DNA of 64,000 nt from Pseudomonas lini (GTDB taxonomy: Bacteria > Pseudomonadota > Gammaproteobacteria > Pseudomonadales > Pseudomonadaceae), in contig NZ_JYLB01000005.1 in NCBI RefSeq assembly GCF_001042905.1, positions 124,001 through 188,000 on the forward strand, given 5' to 3'. The position numbers were made by a program, and so were the translations under genes. The notes under the pieces were generated by a model. That model did not search any database. It had not been told where the DNA came from and was given only the letters and a program-made list of their open reading frames with translations. This document shows, piece after piece, positions 42,652 through 50,508 of this stretch (positions within the stretch are counted from its first letter, which is position 1; every line of letters starts with the position of its first letter).

Positions 42652-43398
42652 ATGATCGTTTTGAACAGAGAAGTTGGCGAATCGCTACGGCGCGACAAAT
42701 ATGTCAACGTCCAGGGAGCCGACTTCAATCTCTTCGGTCATTTTTCCGACTTCGTCAGATTGACCAAAAGTTGGGAAAGCATGGAGCCGGACAGTTATTA
42801 CGGCCAGGCCGATGCGGGCATGCGTTTCCGTCGTTACAGCGACTTTGAATACAACCCGGTCACCCGTGACTTGACGCAGCTGGAACACCGCGCCTACGTG
42901 CAATCGAAGGCCAACAACAGCTACGTCGGCGGACTGGAGCGGCACTTCCAGGACTTCTCCAATGAAGTCATCAATTCGCCGGTGATGCGTAGCCTCATCG
43001 ATGCGGATTTCGAGGTGTACAAAAACGTATTGCCGCCAGAGTTGCACGACGAAATCTGGCAATGCCAGATCCATCAGATCCGCATCGAAATCAAGCCAGG
43101 CAAGCAACTGGAAATTACCCCTGAAGGTATTCACTGCGACGGTTATCCGTTCAGCGGTGTGCATTTCTGGGGCCGCAACAACGTGGATGGGGCGGAGAGT
43201 CGTTTGTATTCGGCCCAGGAGGAACAACTGGCGGCGACGACCTATCTGGAAATCCTCGACACCACCTACTTCCTCGATCGCGATATGCGTCACTACGTGA
43301 CACCGGCACGCAACACCCACGCTCACGAAATGGCCTATCGGCAGATTCTGGCAATTTCCTTCTCGCGGCCCGGGACCGCTTTCGACATTGTTCGCTGA
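42652..43398 (+). CDS. 2-oxoglutarate/Fe(II) dioxygenase of the IDO/BsmA family
   Basis: A 248-residue protein of the 2OG-Fe_Oxy_2 (PF10014) type. The iron-binding H-x-D is in GIHCDGYPFSGVHFWGRNN (about residues 159-177) and the distal histidine in NTHAHEMAYRQILAISF (about 222-238). Members such as Ile-4-dioxygenase hydroxylate free amino acids; BsmA is linked to biofilm. It leads a cluster with a GNAT acetyltransferase and AzlCD exporter, which suggests a modified, exported amino acid (inference). The 228-base leader has no obvious hairpin. Confidence 0.85.
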   Translation: MIVLNREVGESLRRDKYVNVQGADFNLFGHFSDFVRLTKSWESMEPDSYYGQADAGMRFRRYSDFEYNPVTRDLTQLEHRAYVQSKANNSYVGGLERHFQDFSNEVINSPVMRSLIDADFEVYKNVLPPELHDEIWQCQIHQIRIEIKPGKQLEITPEGIHCDGYPFSGVHFWGRNNVDGAESRLYSAQEEQLAATTYLEILDTTYFLDRDMRHYVTPARNTHAHEMAYRQILAISFSRPGTAFDIVR

Positions 43399-43411
43399 AC
43401 AGCTAGATCCC

Positions 43412-43855
43412 ATGCACATCGCCGAGTGCCCTGCACCGGTGATGCTGCAGCGCGCGACGGCCAAGGATGCCCAGCGCCTGGAGCGCTTCTTTCGGCAATT
43501 CGAAGAAGTGTCGTTCTGTGAATGGCAGGACGCCAAATGCCTGCGCGGTGTGTTGGTGCAGAAAACCACCACCGCGTTCCTCGCGCTCGATGTCTGTGGC
43601 GAAGTGGTCGGCGCGGTATTGGGCGGCATGCTCGGCAGCCGTGGCACCATCAATCACCTGGCGGTGAGCCCGGTTTATCGCAGCCAGGGTGTTGGTCAAC
43701 GTCTGGTTGAAGCGGCGTCGGCAGACATGAAACGGGTCGGTGTGCTGCGGATGTTCCTGTTCGTTGACGATGCTAACCTTGCCGGCAAACGTTTTTGGAG
43801 TGCCCAGGGCTTTTGCGAGCCATGCGGCGAAACTACCTTTGAGAGGGACCTATGA
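43412..43855 (+). CDS. GNAT N-acetyltransferase
   Basis: A 147-residue acetyltransferase. The acetyl-CoA-binding segment VSPVYRSQGVGQRLVEAA (about 85-102, with the R/Q-x-x-G-x-G/A pattern) and RMFLFVDDANLAGKRFWSAQGF are typical of GNATs. The ATG at 43412 is preferred over a TTG inside the dioxygenase end. Its stop overlaps the azlC start (ATGA). The context suggests an amino-compound substrate. Confidence 0.86.
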   Translation: MHIAECPAPVMLQRATAKDAQRLERFFRQFEEVSFCEWQDAKCLRGVLVQKTTTAFLALDVCGEVVGAVLGGMLGSRGTINHLAVSPVYRSQGVGQRLVEAASADMKRVGVLRMFLFVDDANLAGKRFWSAQGFCEPCGETTFERDL

Positions 43856-44568
43856 ATGAGACGTCCAGCAGCCAGCCGCTGATGGTCGAGCCCCAGCCCT
43901 CGCGCACGTTCGCTGAAGCCAGCCCGGTGATTGCGGGCTACTTCACAGTGTCGTTTGTGTTCGGGTTGATGGCCGTCAATGCCGGATTGCCCGTATGGCT
44001 GCCGGTTGCGATGTGCCTGTTCGTCTACGCCGGTGCCTCGCAGTTCGCCGCCCTGGCGCTGATCTCCAGCGGCGCGTCGCTGACCACCATCATCCTCACC
44101 ACGTTTCTGATCAATGCAAGGCACATGCTGATGTCGGTCTACATGGCCAAGGCCTTGCAGGCGATGGGGCTCAGTCGTCTCGAGCGCTGGTGTTATGCCG
44201 GCGGGCTGACCGATGAATCGTTTGCCTTCCACAGCGTCAAGCTGGGCAAGGGCACGCCGGTCAATGTGCGTTACCTGATCGGCTTCAATCTGTATTGCCA
44301 CACGTCGTGGGTGCTGGGCGGTTTGCTGGGCGCGATCTGCGCGCAGTACGCGGCGCACCTGATCAAATATCAGCTCGACTATGCACTCACCGCAATGATG
44401 CTCTACGTGCTGGTATCGCTGTGCAACACCCGCAACAAACTGATCGCCGCATTGGCCGCGGTCGCCTGCATGGGTGTCCTGAGCCTGATCGGCAGCTCAC
44501 CCTTCAACGTGTTCATCGCCACATTTGTGGGCTGCGGGGTGGGTGTATGCCTGACCAAACGTTCCTGA
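43852..44568 (+). CDS. azlC: AzlC-type branched-chain amino-acid exporter, large subunit
   Basis: Integral inner-membrane protein of 238 residues, with about five to seven hydrophobic segments (GYFTVSFVFGLMAVNAG, VAMCLFVYAGASQFAALALI, YALTAMMLYVLVSL and others). It begins after a polar N-terminus ending RTFAEASPVIAG. AzlC/AzlD export amino acids such as Leu analogues. Its ATG overlaps the GNAT stop, and azlD overlaps its end by 22 bases. Confidence 0.92.
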   Translation: MNETSSSQPLMVEPQPSRTFAEASPVIAGYFTVSFVFGLMAVNAGLPVWLPVAMCLFVYAGASQFAALALISSGASLTTIILTTFLINARHMLMSVYMAKALQAMGLSRLERWCYAGGLTDESFAFHSVKLGKGTPVNVRYLIGFNLYCHTSWVLGGLLGAICAQYAAHLIKYQLDYALTAMMLYVLVSLCNTRNKLIAALAAVACMGVLSLIGSSPFNVFIATFVGCGVGVCLTKRS

Positions 44569-44864
44569 TCCTGGTCGTCGTGCTGATGATGGTCGTGACG
44601 TTCCTGCCGCGCGCGTTGCCGCTGCAGGTGAGCACTGACCATTGGCCACCCCTGGTCGCCCGGGCGCTGGAATACCTGCCGGTGGCGATCGTCGCTGCAA
44701 TCAGCCTTACGCCGCTGTTGATCAAGGATCAACAGGTGCAGCTCGATCGCCCGGAATTCTATGCAGCGATTCCGACGTTGTTATGTGCGTATTTCAGCAA
44801 AAACCTCTTTCTCAGTGTGGCGGTTGGGACGGCTGCGTACATTGCGCTCGGATCGTTCATGTAG
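44547..44864 (+). CDS. azlD: AzlD-type branched-chain amino-acid exporter, small subunit
   Basis: A 105-residue membrane protein, MPDQTFLILVVVLMMVVTFLPRALPL..., with three hydrophobic segments (LPVAIVAAISLTPLL; IPTLLCAYFSKNLFLSVAVGTAAYI). It starts inside the azlC end (22-base overlap), and its own end overlaps the convergent LysR gene by 84 bases. Acts with AzlC. Confidence 0.9.
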   Translation: MPDQTFLILVVVLMMVVTFLPRALPLQVSTDHWPPLVARALEYLPVAIVAAISLTPLLIKDQQVQLDRPEFYAAIPTLLCAYFSKNLFLSVAVGTAAYIALGSFM

Positions 44865-45707
44865 CGACAGAGCGACCACGTCGTTCAGGGCCTGGCCCGA
44901 CAACTCGGGGTTATTGACCGCCAACCGCACTTCGAGAGAATCTTCGAAACCCGGGAAAATGGTCAGGCCGTTACGCAGGGCTGCCTCACGGGAAACCATG
45001 CCGAGGCCGTCCATTTGCGTGATCAACGACAGGGTCAGGGTCTCGCTGCAGGAATAGATCATCCGCTTGCCTGACTCGTAATTACCAAGGCCGGCGTCGA
45101 GAAAACGCAAGAAGCTGTGGGAATACGGACAATCGTCGGCAGGCCGAACCTGAAACTTATTGCCGAGCAGCATCAGCGGATCGTTTTCCTGACCGCAATG
45201 GGCACCGACCACCTGCACCTGTACATGGGGCAGGGCAATACTGGGTAACCCCGGCTGCTGCGGCCCGATCAGCACGGCCAGGTCGAAGTCCTCATTCTTC
45301 AGCTTGCTGAGGTTTTCCATCGACTCGGCGTAGCTGAATTCCAGCTGATAATCAGGAAACACCTCAATAAGGCGTCCGATCATGCGCCGGTTGAAGTCGG
45401 CCGAGAGCGTGGTATTAAGCGCAACCTTGAGCGTGCGCTGCCCAGGCACCTTGAGCGCGGCGACTTTCTCTTCCAGTTGCCGCGTAGCGACCAACACTTT
45501 GTCCATGTAGGGCGTGAGCTCCGTGCCCTGCGTTGTCAGAGTCAGCCCCTTGTTGGAGCGACGAAACAACCGAAAACCGAACTGCTCTTCGACCTTGTTC
45601 AACTGCGCGGCCAATGCCTGCACGGTCAAACAGGAATGCTCTGCCGCCGCCGACAATGAGCCGGTCTGCACAATGCGCATGAGGTTACGTAAGGTTCTGC
45701 TATCCAT
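44781..45707 (-). CDS. LysR-family regulator
   Basis: A 308-residue regulator. The helix-turn-helix is in MDSRTLRNLMRIVQTGSLSAAAEHSCLTVQALAAQLNKVE (1-40). The effector domain has EVFPDYQLEFSYAE and ARFEDLAVLIG-type strands. The start at 45707 fits; a longer frame upstream is unlikely. Its end lies inside azlD on the opposite strand (84 bases), a tight convergent arrangement. It may control the dioxygenase-GNAT-azlCD operon (inference by position). Confidence 0.88.
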   Translation of the reverse strand: MDSRTLRNLMRIVQTGSLSAAAEHSCLTVQALAAQLNKVEEQFGFRLFRRSNKGLTLTTQGTELTPYMDKVLVATRQLEEKVAALKVPGQRTLKVALNTTLSADFNRRMIGRLIEVFPDYQLEFSYAESMENLSKLKNEDFDLAVLIGPQQPGLPSIALPHVQVQVVGAHCGQENDPLMLLGNKFQVRPADDCPYSHSFLRFLDAGLGNYESGKRMIYSCSETLTLSLITQMDGLGMVSREAALRNGLTIFPGFEDSLEVRLAVNNPELSGQALNDVVALSLHERSERNVRSRPNRHTEKEVFAEIRT

Positions 45708-45966
45708 TTGGGTAATGCCCTCTAAAGTGGGCTGGCTATTGTTGTGTACCTGATCGCCCCGGTGGGCGTCGGTCGCGTGCTGGCTATGATCCTGCACCTG
45801 AGCATGCTTGTCCCGAGTTTAGTAGCGAAATGATTCTGCGTCCGATGGTTGGAGGCTTACACAGGATCGGGTTTTTTGGTGGGGGGTAGGTGATCGGGGT
45901 CAAAAATTGGCCTGAATGGGGATGTGTGGACATTTTCTGGATATCAGCGAAACCTTTTTCCAACGC

Positions 45967-46127
45967 AAAAAAAAGCAGCCTGATCAGGCTGCTTTCATGA
46001 ATAGGTGCTTGATATTGTGCTCCCTCAAGCAGGGGAGGAGAGGTTTACCCGAGCGCTGATTTTCAGGTCATCAACGGGGCTCCTACATCGACTATCGCCA
46101 CCTGATGGCAGTCGGTTTCGCGCTCTC
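45967..46127 (-). ncRNA. Candidate small RNA, about 160 nt
   Basis: On the minus strand a near-consensus promoter (TTGACA at 46162-46157, a 17-base spacer, then GACAAT at 46139-46134) points left and would start near 46127. The transcript would run to a rho-independent terminator: the palindrome aaagcagcctgatcaggctgcttt (45972-45995) with eight T on the minus strand. No reading frame fits. The RNA can fold GAGCGC/GCGCUC and hairpins CUCCC(CUGCUUGA)GGGAG, and contains a C/U-rich CUCUCCUCCCC. It does not match a family I recognise. Confidence 0.55.
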
Positions 46128-46241
46128 GATTAAATTGTCTGCCCGTAATAGGCGGGTGTCAACGGGTGTATTGGGACCGTGTGTCGGCGTCTTCAGGGGG
46201 CGGAAAATCTGCGAGAAGTCTCTTTTCGAGATTAATACGTT

Positions 46242-46320
46242 TGCGAATTAAAATTTTATATTTGTTCGCATATGTACTAACCTGAAATCAACACATCGCA
46301 TATCCAAGGAGGCCTCCACC
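46242..46320 (+). promoter_or_regulatory. Promoter/operator region of the Xre-RES operon
   Basis: Very AT-rich leader. A TGCGAA...TTCGCA inverted repeat (46242-46247 and 46265-46270) and a repeated cgcatat (46267, 46297) lie just before the antitoxin gene, a plausible autoregulation site. AAGGAGG lies about eight bases before the ATG. Between the candidate small RNA promoter and here, nothing else is seen. Confidence 0.4.
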
Positions 46321-46731
46321 ATGCCCGCCTCAACCATCGTCCTCAGCCCACAGCAACAACTCGAGACTCCCGAAGCCGGTCGAGTCGCGCTCAAATTTTT
46401 CTTCAATCTAATGGAACGCTGGGGCTGCACCGCCGAGCAACAACGCACCCTTTTGGGTAAAGTCGGCAACACCACTTTCTACAAGTACAAACACCTGCCG
46501 CCCAACGTGCGCCTGCCCCACGACACCCTGGAACGCATCTCGTATTTGATGGGTATCCACAAAGCGTTGAGCATTATCTTCAGCAACAGCCGCGAGCGAG
46601 CCTACACCTGGGTCAGCAGCCCCAACACCGCCGCGCCGTTCAATGGCCAGTCGGCGCTGTCCTACATGCTGGCCGGCCGCGTAGTCGACATCGCTGACGT
46701 GCGCCGCTACCTCGACGGAGTGCGCGGTTGA
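46321..46731 (+). CDS. Xre/MbcA/ParS antitoxin (RES-Xre system)
   Basis: A 136-residue antitoxin with a Xre-like N-terminal domain and a C-terminal DUF2384 (MbcA/ParS) part: LPPNVRLPHDTLERISYLMGIHKALSIIF followed by NGQSALSYMLAGRVVDIADVRRYLDG, the usual end. It is followed directly by the RES toxin (one-base overlap TGATG), the standard arrangement. Confidence 0.92.
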   Translation: MPASTIVLSPQQQLETPEAGRVALKFFFNLMERWGCTAEQQRTLLGKVGNTTFYKYKHLPPNVRLPHDTLERISYLMGIHKALSIIFSNSRERAYTWVSSPNTAAPFNGQSALSYMLAGRVVDIADVRRYLDGVRG

Positions 46732-47408
46732 TGGCGCCGGAGCTGGCCGACCCGCAGTGGCCGCGGGCCTATCGGATCGTCAACAGCTGCTTCCCGCCGA
46801 TCTCATTGTTCGAAGACGTGCTCGACCCCGAAGACCTGACCACCGCCTACGCGCTGGAAGCCCTGACCAACGATCGGCTGATGGAAGAAGCCGGCGTGCT
46901 CTCCCGCGTGCGCCCCGAAGACCGCATCTCCGGCCCCGGCTCCACGCCCGTCATGGCCGCGTTCACCCACATCGGCAAAACCAGCCGCTTCACCGACGGC
47001 ACCTTCGGCGTCTACTACGCCGCCAGCAGCCAGGCCGCTGCCATCGCCGAGACGAGCTATCACCAGGAACGCTTCCTCGCCGCGACCAACGAACCGGACC
47101 TCGAGTTGACCATGCGCACCTACGTCAACCGGGTCGTCAAACCGCTGCATGACATCCGGCAAAACTATCCTCACCTTCATGACCCGGACCCAACCGCGTA
47201 CGGCCCAGCCCAGGCCTTCGCCCGCCAATTGCGCGAAACCCTGTCCTGGGGATTGCTTTACAACAGCGTTCGTTTGCCGGGCCATGAATGTGTAGCGGCG
47301 TTTCGACCGCCCGCTGTGTCCATTCCGAAGCAAGGGAAGCACATTCGGTATGTTTGGAGTGCGAGCAGTCGGAAGATCTCGTTTGTGTTTGAAGTCAGCG
47401 AGATGTGA
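46731..47408 (+). CDS. RES-domain NAD-degrading toxin
   Basis: A 225-residue toxin of the RES family, known to deplete NAD+ by phosphorolysis or hydrolysis. Conserved features seen: RAYRIVNSCFPPISLFED, TPVMAAFTHIGKTSRFTDGTFGVYYAASS with the R/T/Y core (about 77-105), and AAIAETSYHQERFLA. ATG at 46731 overlaps the antitoxin stop; a TTG one codon earlier is possible. A terminator follows. Confidence 0.92.
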   Translation: MAPELADPQWPRAYRIVNSCFPPISLFEDVLDPEDLTTAYALEALTNDRLMEEAGVLSRVRPEDRISGPGSTPVMAAFTHIGKTSRFTDGTFGVYYAASSQAAAIAETSYHQERFLAATNEPDLELTMRTYVNRVVKPLHDIRQNYPHLHDPDPTAYGPAQAFARQLRETLSWGLLYNSVRLPGHECVAAFRPPAVSIPKQGKHIRYVWSASSRKISFVFEVSEM

Positions 47409-47424
47409 AGCCCAACGAAGCGCA

Positions 47425-47450
47425 AAAAGCCCCGATGCGTTCGGGGTCTT
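47425..47450 (+). terminator. Terminator of the RES-Xre operon
   Basis: aaagccccga / tcggggtctt, short stem with a T-poor tail, 18 bases after the stop. Confidence 0.6.
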
Positions 47451-47592
47451 CTGTGTCGCTGGACGAATACGCGTCGCATAAATGGAAAAACTGCGCACGT
47501 ATCTAAATGGACTACATCAAAAGTGGCTAAGTCCTACTGCGGAAATAGCCTGCGATGACTACTAAACAGCACCCTTTAAATCGTCTACTGAG

Positions 47593-47982
47593 ATGTTCGG
47601 AGGGCATCCACTGTTCCAGGTAGGAATCCATCATTTGAAGAGATTTGCATTTGTAAGTGAGGCGGCAACACGTGAGTACAAGGATTTGCCGGAGTGGGTA
47701 CAGGATGAGTTCGGGAAAGATCTGATGCGTGTGCAGTACAGCGGTGATCCAGAGCTGGCAATAAAGCAACTGAGTTCAGTAGGTGCGGGGGCTGTTGAGT
47801 TGATTATCAATGGCAGCCCGGCATACCGATGCATCTACATTGCGAAGTATGCGGACACCATTTTCGTCCTTCATTCATTCGTGAAGACGACGAATGGAAC
47901 CGATCGTCACGCAATGGCTGTTGCGCAAGACCGGTTGAAGGAACTGAAAAGGGAGCTTCGAAAGATGGGTTACAACGTCTAG
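47593..47982 (+). CDS. HigB/Gp49-type toxin (DUF891)
   Basis: A 129-residue protein. SEAATREYKDLPEWVQDEFGKDL, VGAGAVELIINGSPAYRCIYIAKYADTIFVLHSF and the closing VAQDRLKELKREL match phage-derived Gp49/HigB-like mRNA interferases. The ATG at 47593 has a weak ribosome site, and the family part begins near residue 16, so a later start at a TTG (47635) preceded by AGGA is possible. Its 3' end overlaps the convergent HigA-like gene by four bases (CTAG), unlike the usual operon order. The local DNA is AT-richer than the surroundings. Confidence 0.72.
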   Translation: MFGGHPLFQVGIHHLKRFAFVSEAATREYKDLPEWVQDEFGKDLMRVQYSGDPELAIKQLSSVGAGAVELIINGSPAYRCIYIAKYADTIFVLHSFVKTTNGTDRHAMAVAQDRLKELKRELRKMGYNV

Positions 47983-48302
47983 CAGGCGTGAGATTGTGAA
48001 ATGACGATCTGAGGTAAGGCCCCGGCATCGTTGGACGGCAACGTAAAAGTAGTGCGAAATCCGAGTCTATCCAGCATGTCCATCATTGCATCGATCGTAA
48101 ATTTCTCGATCTTGCCAGTGGTTAGCTCGGAAACGCGTGATTGGGTCACATTTAACCTGGATGCAGCCTCACTCTGTTTGAGGCCCAGTTTTTTGATGCA
48201 ATCAGTGATGAATATCGATAGCTCCATTTTCAACGCCATTTTGCTGGCGACTTCCTCGTCATGCGTGACATGGAACGGGCTATCAAAGAATTGAAGTGCC
48301 AT
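47979..48302 (-). CDS. HigA-type helix-turn-helix antitoxin (convergent)
   Basis: A protein of about 107 residues. The XRE helix-turn-helix CIKKLGLKQSEAASRLNVTQSRVSELTTGKIEKFTIDAMMDMLD (about 37-80) is the HigA DNA-binding fold typical of partners of DUF891 toxins. Two nearby ATGs (48308, 48302) are possible starts. It is transcribed toward the toxin gene, and the two stops overlap. As it is not upstream of the toxin in the same transcript, control of this pair must differ from normal higBA. Confidence 0.7.
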   Translation of the reverse strand: MALQFFDSPFHVTHDEEVASKMALKMELSIFITDCIKKLGLKQSEAASRLNVTQSRVSELTTGKIEKFTIDAMMDMLDRLGFRTTFTLPSNDAGALPQIVISQSHAC

Positions 48303-48330
48303 GAGCATTTATCCCATTTTTAGGCGGTAT

Positions 48331-48558
48331 CTAAAATTTACGATAAATGGAGATTAGCCGATTGATCATTTTTGATGCAAACGTTTTTTGTGTTTGTCGA
48401 TCACCGGCAAAATTAGCGGCCACTTGCTGCGGTGCATTTTTCTTCGAAAATACGATGAGGTTTATCAGCATGGATTGAAGCCCGTTTTGACCGCTGGCGA
48501 GCCTTACGGTTAGGCCATATTTTCCGTTGGCGTCTCCAATCGATATCGATGTAGTCAT
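48331..48558 (-). CDS. Hypothetical small protein (uncertain)
   Basis: A 75-residue frame, MTTSISIGDANGKYGLTVRLASG..., ending ISIYRKF. It lies 22-28 bases upstream of the HigA-like gene in the same direction, in AT-richer DNA. No domain is recognised and its ribosome site is weak. It could be a co-transcribed part of the module or a chance frame. Confidence 0.4.
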   Translation of the reverse strand: MTTSISIGDANGKYGLTVRLASGQNGLQSMLINLIVFSKKNAPQQVAANFAGDRQTQKTFASKMINRLISIYRKF

Positions 48559-48675
48559 TACACCAAGTAACTAATGAAGTTCCCGCCCCCACCTTTATCC
48601 CCCTGACCCAACCTCATACATTCCTCTCCAACGCCTCCTCATCATTCCGATGAGAAGACCACTGGAGATTTCCCC

Positions 48676-48897
48676 ATGCCTTTCGTAAGCGTACGCATCA
48701 CCCGCGATGGCGTTACCCCAGAGCAGAAAGCTCAGGTGATCGCTGAAATCACTGAAACCCTGGAGCGCGTCCTCAACAAACGCCCGGACCTGACCCACAT
48801 CGTGATCGAAGAGGTCGACACCGATAACTGGGGCTATGCCGGGATCACCACTACCCAGTACCGCAAGCAACTGGCTGAGGCGCAAGGGCAGTCATGA
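48676..48897 (+). CDS. 4-oxalocrotonate tautomerase-family protein
   Basis: A 73-residue tautomerase. After the initiator Met comes Pro2 (MPFVSVRITRDG), the catalytic proline of the family. LTHIVIEEVDTDNWGYAG has the expected beta strand and turn. It is followed at a four-base overlap (ATGA) by a DsbA-family gene and then an SDR gene, likely one operon. Confidence 0.92.
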   Translation: MPFVSVRITRDGVTPEQKAQVIAEITETLERVLNKRPDLTHIVIEEVDTDNWGYAGITTTQYRKQLAEAQGQS

Positions 48898-49550
48898 CCG
48901 CGTCCGTCACCATCGATTTCGTCTCCGATGTGGTGTGCCCCTGGTGCGCCTTGGGCGCCACTGCGCTGGAGCAAGCGATCGAGAACGTCGCCGGTGAAGT
49001 CTCCGTCGAGCTGACCTTCAAGCCCTTTGAGTTAAACCCGGACATGCCAGCGGAAGGCAAGAACGCGGTCGAGCATTTGATGCGCAAGTACCGGCGCACC
49101 GCCGATGAAGTCACCGCCAGCAAAGCGATGCAGATCGCTCGCGGTGAGGCCATCGGGTTCAAGTTCGATCTGGAGAAGCGCAGCCATTTCTACAACACCT
49201 TTGATGCTCACCGTTTGTTGTTCTGGGCGTCGCAGGAAGGGCGGCAGATCGCACTCAAGCGAGCGTTGCTACGCGCTTACTTCGCCGACGGCCAGAACCC
49301 GAGCGATCACCAGACGCTGGTGCGTTTGGCTGCTGAAGCGGGGCTGGATGCGGAGCGTGCAGGCGAGGTGTTGGCCTCCGGAGCATTCGCCAAAGAGGTG
49401 CGTGAACTTCAAGCGTTTTACCACGAGCGCGGCATCAATTCGGTACCGGCCATGGTGCTTAACGGTCGTCACCTGGTGTCCGGTTCGCAATCGGTCGAGT
49501 ACTACGAACAGATGCTGAGGCAAATGGCGAAATCCCCTGCCGAAGCCTGA
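48894..49550 (+). CDS. DsbA-family oxidoreductase (FrnE/HCCA-isomerase type)
   Basis: A 218-residue cytoplasmic thioredoxin-fold protein: TIDFVSDVVCPWCALGATALEQAI with the active-site CPWC at about residues 14-17, a helical insert, and NSVPAMVLNGRHLVSGSQSVEYYEQML near the end. FrnE-like proteins act in polyketide and redox pathways. No signal peptide. It is in the tautomerase-DsbA-SDR cluster. Confidence 0.9.
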   Translation: MTASVTIDFVSDVVCPWCALGATALEQAIENVAGEVSVELTFKPFELNPDMPAEGKNAVEHLMRKYRRTADEVTASKAMQIARGEAIGFKFDLEKRSHFYNTFDAHRLLFWASQEGRQIALKRALLRAYFADGQNPSDHQTLVRLAAEAGLDAERAGEVLASGAFAKEVRELQAFYHERGINSVPAMVLNGRHLVSGSQSVEYYEQMLRQMAKSPAEA

Positions 49551-49592
49551 TTGATCACTTTTCAAACCATCATTTATTAGTAGAGGTTCATC

Positions 49593-50303
49593 ATGAGCAA
49601 TTCTAAAAAAGTCATCGTTATCACTGGCGCCTCCCAAGGTCTCGGCGCAGGCATGGTCAAGGCCTTCCGTGATCTCGATTACCAAGTAGTCGCCACTTCG
49701 CGTTCAATCCAGCCATCCACCGACCCGGACATCTACACCGTTGCCGGCGACATCGGCGACCCGGCGATCGCCCAGCGAGTCATCCGTGAAACGATTGAAC
49801 GTTTTGGCCGCATCGACACCCTGGTCAACAACGCCGGGATCTTCGTCGCCAAGCCGTTCACCGCCTACACCCACGAAGACTACGCAGCGGTGCTGTCGGT
49901 GAACCTGAATGGTTTCTTCTACATCACCCAACTCGCGATCACCGAGATGGAAAAACAGGGCCGCGGCCACGTCGTCAACATCACCACTAGCCTGGTGGAC
50001 CATGCGATTGACGGTGTGCCGTCGGTATTGGCTTCGTTGACCAAGGGTGGCTTGAATGCGGCGACCAAATCCTTGGCCATTGAGTACGCCAAACGCGGGA
50101 TTCGGGTGAATGCGGTTTCCCCGGGCATCATCAAGACGCCGATGCATGGTGAGGAAACCCACGAAGCCCTGGGGAATTTGCACCCGGTTGGGCACATGGG
50201 GGAGATCAGCGATATTGCTCAGGCTGTGGTGTATCTGGACAGCGCAAACTTTGTCACCGGCGAGATTTTGCATGTCGATGGTGGGCAGAGTGCGGGTCAC
50301 TAA
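49593..50303 (+). CDS. Short-chain dehydrogenase/reductase
   Basis: A 236-residue classical SDR. The NAD(P)-binding TGASQGLGAGMVKAF (about 10-24) and the NNAG (about 80) are seen. The catalytic Ser lies in ITTSLVDHAID, but the usual Y-x-x-x-K reads SLTKGGLNAATKSLAIEYAKRG, where the tyrosine position is unclear (SVLASLTKGGLN), so this branch may lack the canonical Tyr. The tail GEILHVDGGQSAGH is typical. Confidence 0.9.
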   Translation: MSNSKKVIVITGASQGLGAGMVKAFRDLDYQVVATSRSIQPSTDPDIYTVAGDIGDPAIAQRVIRETIERFGRIDTLVNNAGIFVAKPFTAYTHEDYAAVLSVNLNGFFYITQLAITEMEKQGRGHVVNITTSLVDHAIDGVPSVLASLTKGGLNAATKSLAIEYAKRGIRVNAVSPGIIKTPMHGEETHEALGNLHPVGHMGEISDIAQAVVYLDSANFVTGEILHVDGGQSAGH

Positions 50304-50311
50304 GACCAGAT

Positions 50312-50389
50312 TTTCCAAACCCCAGAAACAACAAAGCCCTCGCATTTCTGCGAGGGCTTTGTTTTGTATGGTGCGGCACCAGGAGTCGA
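50312..50389. repeat. Direct repeat copy A: terminator plus tRNA-Thr 3' fragment
   Basis: This 78-base stretch is nearly identical (two substitutions and one missing base) to 52575-52653. It holds the same hairpin (agccctcgcatttctgcgagggct) and the last 20 or so bases of the tRNA-Thr gene (tggtgc-ggcaccaggagtcga, one C missing). It is the left partner of the duplication that bounds the Abi module and looks like an att-site remnant. Confidence 0.82.
50331..50365. terminator. Terminator hairpin in repeat copy A
   Basis: aaagccctcgcatttctgcgagggctttgtttt: it ends the SDR transcript on the plus strand. The same hairpin serves tRNA-Thr in copy B. Confidence 0.75.
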
Positions 50390-50508
50390 TGGCTCCCGAT
50401 GGAATCGGGAACACACCATTCGGGATCAGATAGGCGCTTTGAATGTGGGGTTCATGAAGCAGTTACAATGTATATAAAAGTCATAAATCACTACATGGAT
50501 GTTTGCCA

